Shown piece by piece: positions 1-6,505 of a DNA stretch of 7,032 nucleotides. The stretch is taken from positions 1-7,032 of the forward strand of contig JAFTXF010000177.1 of NCBI GenBank assembly GCA_017461685.1, read 5' to 3'. How positions within the stretch are numbered: the first letter of the stretch is position 1; each line of letters opens with the position of its first letter. The stretch comes from Lachnospiraceae bacterium (GTDB taxonomy: Bacteria > Bacillota > Clostridia > Lachnospirales > Lachnospiraceae). Below the pieces are notes generated by a model. That model saw nothing but the letters and a program-made list of their open reading frames with translations. It made no database searches and was not told the origin of the DNA. A program made the position numbers and the translations under genes.

Positions 1-1
1 A

Positions 2-598
2 AAGGAAGAAGCCTATTATCTGTCACTTTTAAAAGGGCCGGATAAGGAAAAAGCAAAGGATGCAAAGGATAAATTGATTATGCATAACCTCCGATTAGTA
101 GCCCATATTGCCAAAAAGTATCAGACTTCGCCTGAGGATGCAGAGGACTATATTTCCATCGGCATAATCGGGCTGATGAAGGCTATTGATACCTTCGATG
201 CAAAAAGAGGCAGGCTGGCAACCTATGCCTGCAGATGCATTGACAATGAGCTTTTAATGATGCTTCGTGCCAAGAAAAAAAGCGCAAATGAAGTGTCTTT
301 ATATGAACCGGTAGGGACTGATAAGGAAGGTAATGAAATTCAGATATATGACTTGTGTACGGAAAAAGATGATATTTTATTTACCTTGGAAAGACAGGAG
401 ACGATAGAGAGCTTAAGAAAGGCAATGGACACTGTGCTGAATGCGAGAGAGCGGGACGTAATTATACGCAGATACGGTCTGGGAGGGCAAAAGGAGCAGA
501 CCCAGCAGGAGGTCGGCGCCTGCTACGGCATTTCCAGAAGCTATGTATCCAGGATTGAAAAGCGTGCGCTGTTAAAGCTGCGATCGGTTCTGAAATAA
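2..598 (+). CDS. sigK: RNA polymerase sporulation sigma factor, SigK type (5' end outside window)
   Basis: Sigma-70 family factor. SigK directs late mother-cell transcription (coat, cortex and mother-cell lysis genes) during sporulation. The frame is open from the first complete codon at position 2, and 198 residues plus the TAA stop are visible. Counting from that codon, residues 28-40 (HNLRLVAHIAKKY) begin the core-binding part of region 2. Residues 46-89 (DAEDYISIG, LATYACRCIDNE) complete region 2 including the -10 recognition helix. Residues 107-113 (DKEGNEI) form a linker motif I associate with SigK rather than SigE. Residues 176-190 (GISRSYVSRIEKRAL) are the region 4 helix-turn-helix that reads the -35. 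About 35 N-terminal residues, including any pro-sequence, are missing. A TTG at 74 is not the start because conserved region 2 sequence continues upstream of it. No skin-like interruption lies in the visible part. SigE or another paralogue is the main alternative. Confidence 0.85.
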   Translation, partial: KEEAYYLSLLKGPDKEKAKDAKDKLIMHNLRLVAHIAKKYQTSPEDAEDYISIGIIGLMKAIDTFDAKRGRLATYACRCIDNELLMMLRAKKKSANEVSLYEPVGTDKEGNEIQIYDLCTEKDDILFTLERQETIESLRKAMDTVLNARERDVIIRRYGLGGQKEQTQQEVGACYGISRSYVSRIEKRALLKLRSVLK

Positions 599-614
599 TT
601 TTTTCAAAAAAAGT

Positions 615-644
615 GTGACAAAATCTCCTTCTCATGCCTATATG
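615..644 (+). promoter_or_regulatory. weak candidate promoter upstream of comM
   Basis: In the 80-nt gap between sigK and comM, GTGACA (615-620) resembles a -35 and TATATG (639-644) a -10, with an 18-nt spacer. The -10 is poor. A 6-bp inverted repeat, TCTCAT (630-635) and ATGAGA (647-652), straddles the proposed -10. There is no U-tract behind it, so it is not a terminator. No convincing sigK terminator is visible in this gap, so comM could also be reached by read-through. Confidence 0.25.
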
Positions 645-666
645 TAATGAGAGCATTTATGCATGG

Positions 667-673
667 AAAGGAG
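667..673 (+). promoter_or_regulatory. ribosome binding site fixing the comM start
   Basis: AAAGGAG sits 5 nt upstream of the ATG at 679. An in-frame ATG at 634 would add 15 residues (MPICNESIYAWKGVF) that do not belong to the family and would put this ribosome binding site inside the coding region. No comparable site precedes 634. The start at 679 gives MYTNIISGAMKG, the usual beginning of YifB/ComM proteins. Confidence 0.85.
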
Positions 674-678
674 TTTTT

Positions 679-2214
679 ATGTACACAAATATTATTTCAG
701 GTGCCATGAAAGGCATGGAAGCAGTACTCATTCAGGTGGAGGTGGATGCCTCCTTCGGGCTGCCGGTATTTGATATGGTAGGGAATATGTCCGGAGAGGT
801 CAAGGAGGCCAGAGAACGGATTCGGATTGCATTAAAAAATATCGGTATGCAGATTCCGAATCTCAGGCTGACGGTGAATTTATCTCCGGCCAGACTGCGG
901 AAGGAGGGGACAGCCTTTGATTTGCCTATCGCTATAGGGGTTTTAGTGGCCGCAGAGAGCATTTCAGCAGTGGAGCTGGATAATGTGCTGCTCATTGGTG
1001 AATTGGGCTTAAACGGCGAAATTAAAGGGGTAAAGGGCATCCTGCCGATTGTAAAGCATGCAAAGGAATGTGGCCTTAAGCGGGTTCTTGTGCCCCGGGA
1101 AAATGTAAAAGAGGGGGCCTTTATCCGGGGGATAGAGGTGTACGGTGTGGCTCACATTCAAGAGGTTATTGACATTCTTACAGGAAAGAGCAGTGCACAA
1201 CCTTACTTGCTGGATGTGGAGCGCGTTTTCGCAGAGTTTCACAGCAGTCAGGAGCGGGATTTTAAAGAAATACAGGGGCAGTACATGGCCAAAAGGGCAG
1301 CAGAGATTGCGGCTGCCGGATTTCATCATCTGCTCCTTATAGGTCCGCCGGGAGCCGGGAAAACCATGATTGCCAGGAGAATTCCAGGGATTATGCCGCC
1401 TCTGTCATTGGAGGAAAGCATGGAAATTTCGGCGGTTTACAGTGTGGCCGGGAAGTTGGACAGCATGCAGTCTTTTATTACCCGGAGACCTTTTCTGTAT
1501 CCTCATCACACCATATCCGAGTCTGCTATGGTGGGCGGAGGCAGAGTTCCTCGTCCGGGTATTATTTCGCTGGCTCATAGGGCAGTTTTATTTTTGGACG
1601 AGTTTCCGGAATTTCAGAGAAATGTTATTGAGGTACTCAGGCAGCCTATGGAGGATAAGGTAGTGCAGATTGCACGCAGTCAGGCAGTGTATACTTATCC
1701 GGCGGATTTTATGCTGGTGGCAGCCAGTAATCCCTGCCCCTGCGGATATTTTCCGGACAGGAATAAGTGTAAATGTACGGAGCAGGATATATTGAAATAT
1801 CTGGGCAAAATATCCGGACCTATCCTGGACCGGATGGATTTGTGCTGCGAAATGCGTGCTATTAATATAGAAGAATTACAGTCAGAGAGCGGTGAAGAGG
1901 ACAGTGAAAGTATCAGAAACAGGGTATTGCAGGCCGTGGAAATCCAGACAAAACGATTTCGGGGGACAGGCTATCGGTTTAACGGGGACATATCGCCGCG
2001 GGATATTAAGAAATACTGCAGATTGGAAGAGGGGGCAGAGACGGTTTTGCATAAGCTTTATGAGAAGCTAAAGCTTTCCGCAAGAAGCTATCACAGATTG
2101 TTAAAGGTCAGCCGTACCATAGCGGATTTAGAGGGCTGTGCATTGATTTCGGGAAAACATATCAAAGAAGCCGCCTGCTATCGGATGACGATTTTGGAAG
2201 AATTGGAGGGGTGA
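679..2214 (+). CDS. comM: ComM/YifB family Mg-chelatase-like AAA+ ATPase
   Basis: Predicted 511 residues, the usual length of the family. Characterised ComM is a hexameric helicase that promotes branch migration when incoming single-stranded DNA is integrated during transformation. Residues 1-165 form the Lon-protease-like ChlI domain (VKEARERI at 41-48, LRKEGTAFDLPIAIG at 73-87). The AAA+ core follows, with Walker A GPPGAGKT at 222-229 and Walker B LFLDE at 304-308. Cys353, Cys355, Cys364 and Cys366 (NPCPCG, CKC) are placed like a metal-binding insertion. The C-terminal Mg-chelatase-like domain carries LSARSYHRLLKVSRTIADLEG at 466-486, including the conserved arginine. The protein looks intact and probably cytoplasmic. 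It is separated from dprA by one base, which fits a shared recombination role. In non-competent Clostridia the exact job is unproven, so the symbol reflects family membership. Confidence 0.93.
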   Translation: MYTNIISGAMKGMEAVLIQVEVDASFGLPVFDMVGNMSGEVKEARERIRIALKNIGMQIPNLRLTVNLSPARLRKEGTAFDLPIAIGVLVAAESISAVELDNVLLIGELGLNGEIKGVKGILPIVKHAKECGLKRVLVPRENVKEGAFIRGIEVYGVAHIQEVIDILTGKSSAQPYLLDVERVFAEFHSSQERDFKEIQGQYMAKRAAEIAAAGFHHLLLIGPPGAGKTMIARRIPGIMPPLSLEESMEISAVYSVAGKLDSMQSFITRRPFLYPHHTISESAMVGGGRVPRPGIISLAHRAVLFLDEFPEFQRNVIEVLRQPMEDKVVQIARSQAVYTYPADFMLVAASNPCPCGYFPDRNKCKCTEQDILKYLGKISGPILDRMDLCCEMRAINIEELQSESGEEDSESIRNRVLQAVEIQTKRFRGTGYRFNGDISPRDIKKYCRLEEGAETVLHKLYEKLKLSARSYHRLLKVSRTIADLEGCALISGKHIKEAACYRMTILEELEG

Positions 2215-2215
2215 T

Positions 2216-3400
2216 ATGGACAGAACAGAACTTGCAGCCGGAGCATGGTTTCACAAAATAAATTCTATAGGCTTTCGCACTATGTTTCAGCTCATGGAAC
2301 GATTCGGCTCTATGCAGGAGGCCTACGAGGCAACGGAAAAGGCCTTGCTGGAAGTATTAAGCGGAAGACAATTCAGTGCCGTGAAGGCGGCAAAGTATGC
2401 CATGCATCCGAAAGATTATCTGGAGCAGGTAGAGGAAAAGGGTATTCGATATATTTGTTTTTATGATGATATTTATCCGGAGAAATTAAAAAATATTCCC
2501 GACCCGCCCTTTGGAGTCTTTGTAAAGGGAAGTCTGCCGAGAGGGGAAGTTCCTGCGGTAGCAATGATTGGCTCCAGAGCTTGTTCTGATTACGGGCGGA
2601 ATGTGGCAGAGGTGTTTGCAGGAGAGCTTGCTGCAAAAGGAGTACAGATTATCAGCGGCATGGCCAGAGGGATTGATTCTATCAGTCAGGCGGCCTGCGT
2701 GAAAGCAGGAGGACAAACCTATGCGGTGCTAGGCAGCGGTGTGGATGTCTGTTATCCGGAGGAATTATACAGGCTATATACCGATATATCCAAAAGTGGC
2801 GGCATTATTTCTTCCTATGCACCGGGCATGGAGCCTCTTGCCAGGAATTTTCCGCCCAGAAACCGGATTATCAGCGGACTGAGTGATGTGGTTCTGGTGA
2901 TAGAATCCCGCAAAAAGAGCGGTACGCTGATTACAGTAGACATGGCTTTAGAGCAGGGCAAGGAGGTGGCAGTCATTCCGGGGCGGATTACGGATGAGCT
3001 GAGTAAAGGATGCCATGAGCTTATAAAGCAGGGAGCTACCGTTATTTCGGATGTGGAGCAGCTTTTAGAGCTGCTGCAGGATATTTGTAAGCTTCAAAAT
3101 TTTCCTATGAAAAGCGTACAATCAGAAAATGTACATTTGGAAAATTCACAATCGGAAAATATACAACATGGGTATAAATCAGAGTCTTCGGGGATACATT
3201 TGAATAACAGGGAGATAAGCCCTGAGCTGAAAAGTATACTGGGGGTGTTAGATTATGAGTATGCGGAAGCTGAGAAGGTATATGAAAAATGGCTTCAGCA
3301 GGGCAATAAAGGAAGCTTTCAGGAACTGTTGACAGGACTTATGGATTTGGAGCTGATGGATTTGTGCAAAAGTAATAAAAATCGCTTTTCAATTCGTTAA
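2216..3400 (+). CDS. dprA: DNA-processing protein DprA (Smf)
   Basis: DprA binds incoming single-stranded DNA, protects it and loads RecA during transformation. It is widespread even where natural competence is unknown. The protein has 394 residues. An N-terminal helical SAM/HhH-like region spans about 1-65. The Rossmann-fold core spans about 110-285: IGSRACSDYG at 118-127, SGMARGID at 147-154, LGSGVDVCYP at 172-181, NFPPRNRIISGLS at 211-223, SGTLIT at 235-240 and EQGKEVAVIPG at 246-256. At 265-273 it reads GCHELIKQGA where many homologues have GTN.LI..GA. A Ser/Asn/Glu-rich linker (about 292-332) contains a tandem repeat and leads to a C-terminal winged-helix-like domain (about 333-394). The start is secure: GGAGGGG at 2205-2211 precedes the ATG, and the comM stop (TGA, 2212-2214) lies one base before it, suggesting translational coupling. 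Confidence 0.94.
   Translation: MDRTELAAGAWFHKINSIGFRTMFQLMERFGSMQEAYEATEKALLEVLSGRQFSAVKAAKYAMHPKDYLEQVEEKGIRYICFYDDIYPEKLKNIPDPPFGVFVKGSLPRGEVPAVAMIGSRACSDYGRNVAEVFAGELAAKGVQIISGMARGIDSISQAACVKAGGQTYAVLGSGVDVCYPEELYRLYTDISKSGGIISSYAPGMEPLARNFPPRNRIISGLSDVVLVIESRKKSGTLITVDMALEQGKEVAVIPGRITDELSKGCHELIKQGATVISDVEQLLELLQDICKLQNFPMKSVQSENVHLENSQSENIQHGYKSESSGIHLNNREISPELKSILGVLDYEYAEAEKVYEKWLQQGNKGSFQELLTGLMDLELMDLCKSNKNRFSIR
3119..3163 (+). repeat. tandem 15-nt repeat (three units) in the dprA linker
   Basis: Three in-frame 15-nt units follow each other at 3119-3133, 3134-3148 and 3149-3163, encoding QSENV, HLENS and QSENI. Units 1 and 3 differ at two of 15 bases. Unit 2 is more diverged but keeps the GGAAAAT/AGAAAAT core. 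The unit length is five codons, so gain or loss of a unit keeps frame. The repeat falls between the Rossmann core and the winged-helix domain, where length change should be tolerated. Confidence 0.7.
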
Positions 3401-3413
3401 ATTTTCATGAAGT
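3399..3413 (+). promoter_or_regulatory. weak CodY-box-like sequence upstream of the topA promoter
   Basis: AATTTTCATGAAGTA matches 11 of 15 positions of the CodY-box consensus AATTTTCWGAAAATT, with the left half perfect. It overlaps the dprA stop codon and ends 12 nt before the topA -35. The candidate box upstream of codY ends 13 nt before its -35. In AT-rich intergenic DNA an 11/15 match is weak, so this is a possibility only. Confidence 0.2.
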
Positions 3414-3448
3414 AACAAAAAAAGGTTGCAACAAAGATTTTTTTGTTG
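3414..3448 (+). repeat. nested inverted repeats overlapping the topA promoter
   Basis: Three palindromic arrangements overlap. AACAAAAAAA (3414-3423) is perfectly complementary to TTTTTTTGTT (3438-3447). CAACAAA (3429-3435) is perfectly complementary to TTTGTTG (3442-3448). GTTGCAAC (3425-3432) is a perfect 8-bp palindrome containing the -35 hexamer. The first two share their right arm and so exclude each other as hairpins. The right arms fill the -35/-10 spacer. Possible roles are an operator, a supercoiling-sensitive cruciform or a weak AU-rich dprA terminator. No clean U-tract follows the second stem, so the terminator reading is weak. Confidence 0.6.
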
Positions 3449-3454
3449 TATAGT
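3426..3454 (+). promoter_or_regulatory. sigma-A-type promoter of topA
   Basis: TTGCAA (-35, 3426-3431) and TATAGT (-10, 3449-3454) are separated by 17 nt. Initiation would fall near 3461, leaving a leader of about 59 nt. The topA ribosome binding site (AGAGG, 3508-3512) lies 7 nt before the ATG. This is the only convincing promoter in the 119-nt gap after dprA. Confidence 0.75.
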
Positions 3455-3519
3455 TTGGGAGATTTTAAAAGTGAATTTTAGCAAATGCATTTAACATTTC
3501 AGAATAAAGAGGAAGAAGA

Positions 3520-5496
3520 ATGGCAAAGTATTTAGTAATTGTGGAATCTCCTGCAAAGGTAAATACCATTAAGAAATTTTTGGGGGCAAATTACGCGGTG
3601 GTGGCCAGTAACGGTCATGTTAGAGATTTGCCAAAGAGTACTTTAGGCATTGATGTAGAGAATGACTATGAGCCCCATTATATTACCATTCGCGGTAAAG
3701 GAGAGCTATTGGCAAATCTTCGTAAAGAGGTGAAAAAGGCCGAAAAGATATATCTGGCAACCGACCCCGACCGAGAAGGAGAGGCTATTTCCTGGCATTT
3801 GATGCATGCCCTGAAGCTGGAGGGTAAGCAGGTATATCGTATTACCTTTAATGAAATTACCAAAAAGGCAGTGAAGGAATCTTTAAAAAATGCCCGTGAA
3901 ATTGATCTGGACCGTGTAGACGCCCAGCAGGCCAGACGCTGTCTGGACCGTATGGTTGGTTACCGTATTTCCCCTCTGCTTTGGGCAAAGGTAAAGAGAG
4001 GCCTAAGTGCAGGTCGTGTGCAGTCCGTTGCTCTTCGCATTATCTGCGACAGAGAGGAGCAGATTGAAGCTTTTGTGCCCGAGGAATATTGGTCTTTAGA
4101 GGCGGATGTCTTGTTTGCCGGCGAGAAAAAGGCTGTCAGAGCCAAATATTACGGCGATGAGACCGGTAAGGTGGAGCTAAAAAGCGGGGAACAGGTGGAA
4201 GCCATTAAGGCAGAGCTTGCCGGAGTAGCTTTTCAGGTAAAGCAGGTGAAAAAAGGAGAACGTGTGCGTAAGGCACCATTACCGTTTACCACTTCTACCT
4301 TACAGCAGGAAGCCAGCAAGGTGTTAAATTTCTCTGCTCAAAAGACTATGCGTCTGGCCCAGCAGTTATATGAAGGTGTGGAGATCAAAGGACAGGGAAC
4401 GGTTGCTTTGATTACTTATCTGCGTACGGACTCTACCAGAATTTCTGATGAAGCGCTGGCTCAGGCTAAGGAATTTGTACAGGATACCTACGGCCAGGAA
4501 TATCTGGGCAATGTTCAGAACCAGAATGCCAAATCCGGCAGTAAGGTGCAGGATGCCCACGAGGCCATCAGACCTACCGAAATCAGCAGAATTCCGGTGA
4601 GTTTAAAGGATTTGATATCCAGAGATTTGTATCGATTATACCAATTGATTTGGAAGCGCTTTGCAGCTGCAACCATGGCACCTGCCAGATATGAAACTAC
4701 TTCCATACAGTTAGGTGCGGGCAGACATGTTTTTACTGTGGCGGCCTCCAGACAGGTGTTTGACGGATTTATGGCCGTGTACAGTTCTGACGATATGAAG
4801 GAGGACAGTGTAGCCTTAAAGAGTGCGGTAGAGGAAGGCAGCACGGTGGTTATACAGGCACTGGAGGGAGAGCAGCATTTTACTCAGCCGCCGGCTCATT
4901 ATACGGAAGCCAGTCTGATACGCGCCTTGGAGGAATTGGGCATCGGACGACCAAGTACCTATGCACCTACCATTACCTTGATTTTAGCCCGTCGCTATGT
5001 GATTAAGGAGAATAAAAACCTTTATGTGACAGAATTGGGTGAAGTGGTGAATAATCTGATGAAGGACTCCTTTCCGAGTATTGTAGACGTGCGTTTTACC
5101 GCTACCATGGAAGGTTTACTGGATCAGGTGGAAGAGGGCCATGTACGCTGGAAGAGTGTTTTAGAGAATTTCTATCCGGATCTGGACGAAGCGGTAAAGA
5201 AAGCAGAGGCTGAATTAGAAAAGGTGGAAATCAAAGACGAGGTATCCGATGTGCCTTGTGAAGAATGCGGACGCATGATGGTTTATAAATATGGTCCTCA
5301 CGGTAAGTTTTTGGCTTGCCCGGGATTTCCGGAATGCAGATTTACCAAGCCTTATTTTGAGAAACTGGATGTACCGTGTCCGAAGTGCGGCGGTGATATT
5401 TTAGTGAAAAAGACCAAAAAGGGACGCCGTTATTACGGTTGCGCCAATAATCCGGAATGTGACTATATGGTTTGGCAGCGCCCGACAAAGAAATAA
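3520..5496 (+). CDS. topA: DNA topoisomerase I (type IA)
   Basis: TopA relaxes negative supercoils by cutting and passing one DNA strand, balancing gyrase. The protein has 658 residues, somewhat shorter than B. subtilis TopA (about 690) and much shorter than the E. coli enzyme (865). The Toprim domain lies at about 1-115, with Glu9 in VESPAK and the acidic Mg2+ site DPDREGE at 82-88. The type IA core follows, with GRVQSVALRIICDREE at 165-180. The catalytic tyrosine is Tyr300 in ITYLRTDS (298-305). The late core motif HYTEASLIRALEELGIGRPS lies at 460-479. Two C-terminal zinc ribbons are seen: Cys580/583/600/606 and Cys620/623/641/647. All catalytic residues are present. The start is supported by AGAGG 7 nt upstream and by the family-typical MAKYLVIVESPAK. 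No terminator is visible after the stop, so some transcripts could continue into codY. Confidence 0.98.
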   Translation: MAKYLVIVESPAKVNTIKKFLGANYAVVASNGHVRDLPKSTLGIDVENDYEPHYITIRGKGELLANLRKEVKKAEKIYLATDPDREGEAISWHLMHALKLEGKQVYRITFNEITKKAVKESLKNAREIDLDRVDAQQARRCLDRMVGYRISPLLWAKVKRGLSAGRVQSVALRIICDREEQIEAFVPEEYWSLEADVLFAGEKKAVRAKYYGDETGKVELKSGEQVEAIKAELAGVAFQVKQVKKGERVRKAPLPFTTSTLQQEASKVLNFSAQKTMRLAQQLYEGVEIKGQGTVALITYLRTDSTRISDEALAQAKEFVQDTYGQEYLGNVQNQNAKSGSKVQDAHEAIRPTEISRIPVSLKDLISRDLYRLYQLIWKRFAAATMAPARYETTSIQLGAGRHVFTVAASRQVFDGFMAVYSSDDMKEDSVALKSAVEEGSTVVIQALEGEQHFTQPPAHYTEASLIRALEELGIGRPSTYAPTITLILARRYVIKENKNLYVTELGEVVNNLMKDSFPSIVDVRFTATMEGLLDQVEEGHVRWKSVLENFYPDLDEAVKKAEAELEKVEIKDEVSDVPCEECGRMMVYKYGPHGKFLACPGFPECRFTKPYFEKLDVPCPKCGGDILVKKTKKGRRYYGCANNPECDYMVWQRPTKK

Positions 5497-5513
5497 TTGT
5501 ATAAATAAATTGA

Positions 5514-5528
5514 AAATGTCGGAAAATT
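5514..5528 (+). promoter_or_regulatory. candidate CodY box upstream of codY
   Basis: AAATGTCGGAAAATT matches 12 of 15 positions of the CodY-box consensus AATTTTCWGAAAATT. The right half (GGAAAATT) is intact apart from the central W. It ends 13 nt upstream of the codY -35. Autoregulation of codY is known in some Firmicutes such as Lactococcus, so a site here is biologically plausible. The effect of this position on transcription cannot be read from sequence. Confidence 0.45.
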
Positions 5529-5570
5529 TAAAAAATTTGCGTTGCAATTCCGAAATTGTCGTGCTATACT
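5524..5570 (+). promoter_or_regulatory. codY promoter with extended -10 and AT-rich UP-like tract
   Basis: TTGCAA (-35, 5542-5547) and TATACT (-10, 5565-5570) have a 17-nt spacer, and TGC directly precedes the -10 (extended -10). An A/T tract made of two AAATTT copies (5524-5529 and 5533-5538) abuts the -35 like an UP element. A short inverted repeat, CAATT (5545-5549) and AATTG (5554-5558), overlaps the -35 and enters the spacer. Initiation is expected near 5577, giving a leader of about 46 nt. The ribosome binding site AGGAGG (5612-5617) lies 5 nt before the ATG. Confidence 0.8.
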
Positions 5571-5622
5571 ATGCTTATATGATAAAAAGTGATTTTTTTT
5601 GTGATACGGATAGGAGGACAGG

Positions 5623-6408
5623 ATGAGCAGCGTTCAGTTATTGGATAAAACACGCAAAATTGGCAAGTTGTTGCACAATAACAATTCCAGCAAAGTTGTA
5701 TTTAATGATATTTGCAAGGTTATGAAGGAAATTATGGTTTCCAATGTACTGGTTATCAGCAAGAAGGGCAAGGTTTTAGGCGTTGGCTATGCTGAAGAGG
5801 TAGATTGCATTCATGAGCTGATTGATGAAAGCGTTGGCGGCTTTATTGACAATATGCTGAATGAGCGTTTTTTAGGTGTTTTGTCCACCAAAGAGAATGT
5901 TAATCTGACCACCCTTGGCTTTGAAAGTGATGACATCCGTAAGTTCCAGGCCATTATTTCTCCTATCGAGATTGCAGGTGAGAGATTGGGCACGCTGTTT
6001 ATTTACAAAAACGGCGAGCAGTATGACATTGACGATATTATCCTTTGTGAATACGGCTCTACCGTAGTGGGTCTTGAGATGCTTCGTGCAGTGAATGAAG
6101 AGAACGCCGAAGAACAGCGCAAGGTAAATGTAGTAAAGAGTGCTATTAACACGTTGTCCTTCTCCGAAATGGAAGCGATTGTACACATCTTTGATGAGCT
6201 GGACGGTCTGGAAGGTATTTTAGTAGCCTCCAAGATTGCTGACCGGGTAGGTATTACCCGTTCCGTTATCGTAAATGCACTGCGTAAGTTTGAAAGCGCC
6301 GGTGTGATCGAGTCCCGTTCCTCCGGTATGAAGGGGACTTACATCAAGGTACTCAATGATGTAGTATTTGATGAAGTGAAGGAACTCAGAAAAGCCAATA
6401 ACTTATAA
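5623..6408 (+). CDS. codY: GTP-sensing global transcriptional regulator CodY
   Basis: CodY represses or activates nutrient-adaptation genes (amino-acid synthesis and uptake, virulence, sporulation entry) according to GTP and, in many species, branched-chain amino acids. The protein has 261 residues (B. subtilis CodY 259). The N-terminal GAF-like effector domain spans about 1-155, including GKVLG at 49-53 and GERLGTLFIYKNGEQYDIDDIILCEYGS-type sequence from 119 to 146. A helical connector follows (about 156-185, then SEMEAIVHIFDELDG at 181-195). The C-terminal winged helix-turn-helix (199-243) is near-identical to B. subtilis: ASKIADRVGITRSVIVNALR at 202-221 and ESAGVIESRS at 224-233. The effector domain is much more diverged than the DNA-binding domain. 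By ungapped alignment from memory, the position of B. subtilis Arg61, which contacts branched-chain amino acids, is His64 here. Start supported by AGGAGG 5 nt upstream. Confidence 0.98.
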   Translation: MSSVQLLDKTRKIGKLLHNNNSSKVVFNDICKVMKEIMVSNVLVISKKGKVLGVGYAEEVDCIHELIDESVGGFIDNMLNERFLGVLSTKENVNLTTLGFESDDIRKFQAIISPIEIAGERLGTLFIYKNGEQYDIDDIILCEYGSTVVGLEMLRAVNEENAEEQRKVNVVKSAINTLSFSEMEAIVHIFDELDGLEGILVASKIADRVGITRSVIVNALRKFESAGVIESRSSGMKGTYIKVLNDVVFDEVKELRKANNL

Positions 6409-6476
6409 AGCTTGCCATGCAGAGTGAAGCAATAAGAAAACTATAGTAAAAACACACATAAATATACAAAAATATG

Positions 6477-6505
6477 AAAACACCTATTGCAAAATGGGTG
6501 TTTTT
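6477..6505 (+). terminator. intrinsic terminator of codY
   Basis: A 12-bp stem pairs AAAACACCTATT (6477-6488) with AATGGGTGTTTT (6493-6504), with one G-U wobble. It is capped by GCAA (6489-6492), a GNRA tetraloop, and the 3' side runs into TTTTT (6501-6505). The 5' arm is preceded by an A-rich stretch (6448-6480). The stem lies 68 nt after the codY stop. Between 6409 and 6476 I see nothing else. Confidence 0.85.

Noticed and set aside
74..598. Sigma factor starting at the TTG at 74.
   Set aside because: The frame is open upstream to the window edge and encodes family-conserved sequence before the TTG. Starting there would remove part of region 2, so the gene is partial rather than short.
634..678. 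comM starting at the upstream ATG at 634.
   Set aside because: It has no ribosome binding site, and the 15 extra residues are not family-like. AAAGGAG with correct spacing precedes the ATG at 679.
732..1329. Two overlapping minus-strand reading frames inside comM.
   Set aside because: They are antisense to conserved comM domains, lack ribosome binding sites, and look like no known family.
3414..3448. The A-tract/T-tract inverted repeat as a dprA intrinsic terminator.
   Set aside because: The stem is almost all A-U and is followed by TATAGTTTG rather than a U-tract. Its bases coincide with promoter elements, so a palindrome in the promoter is the better description.
5545..5558. The CAATT/AATTG palindrome as a second CodY box.
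   Set aside because: Its best alignment to the 15-mer consensus has about seven mismatches.
5811..6233. Several minus-strand reading frames inside codY.
   Set aside because: They overlap the highly conserved codY frame and have no start signals; they are antisense shadows.
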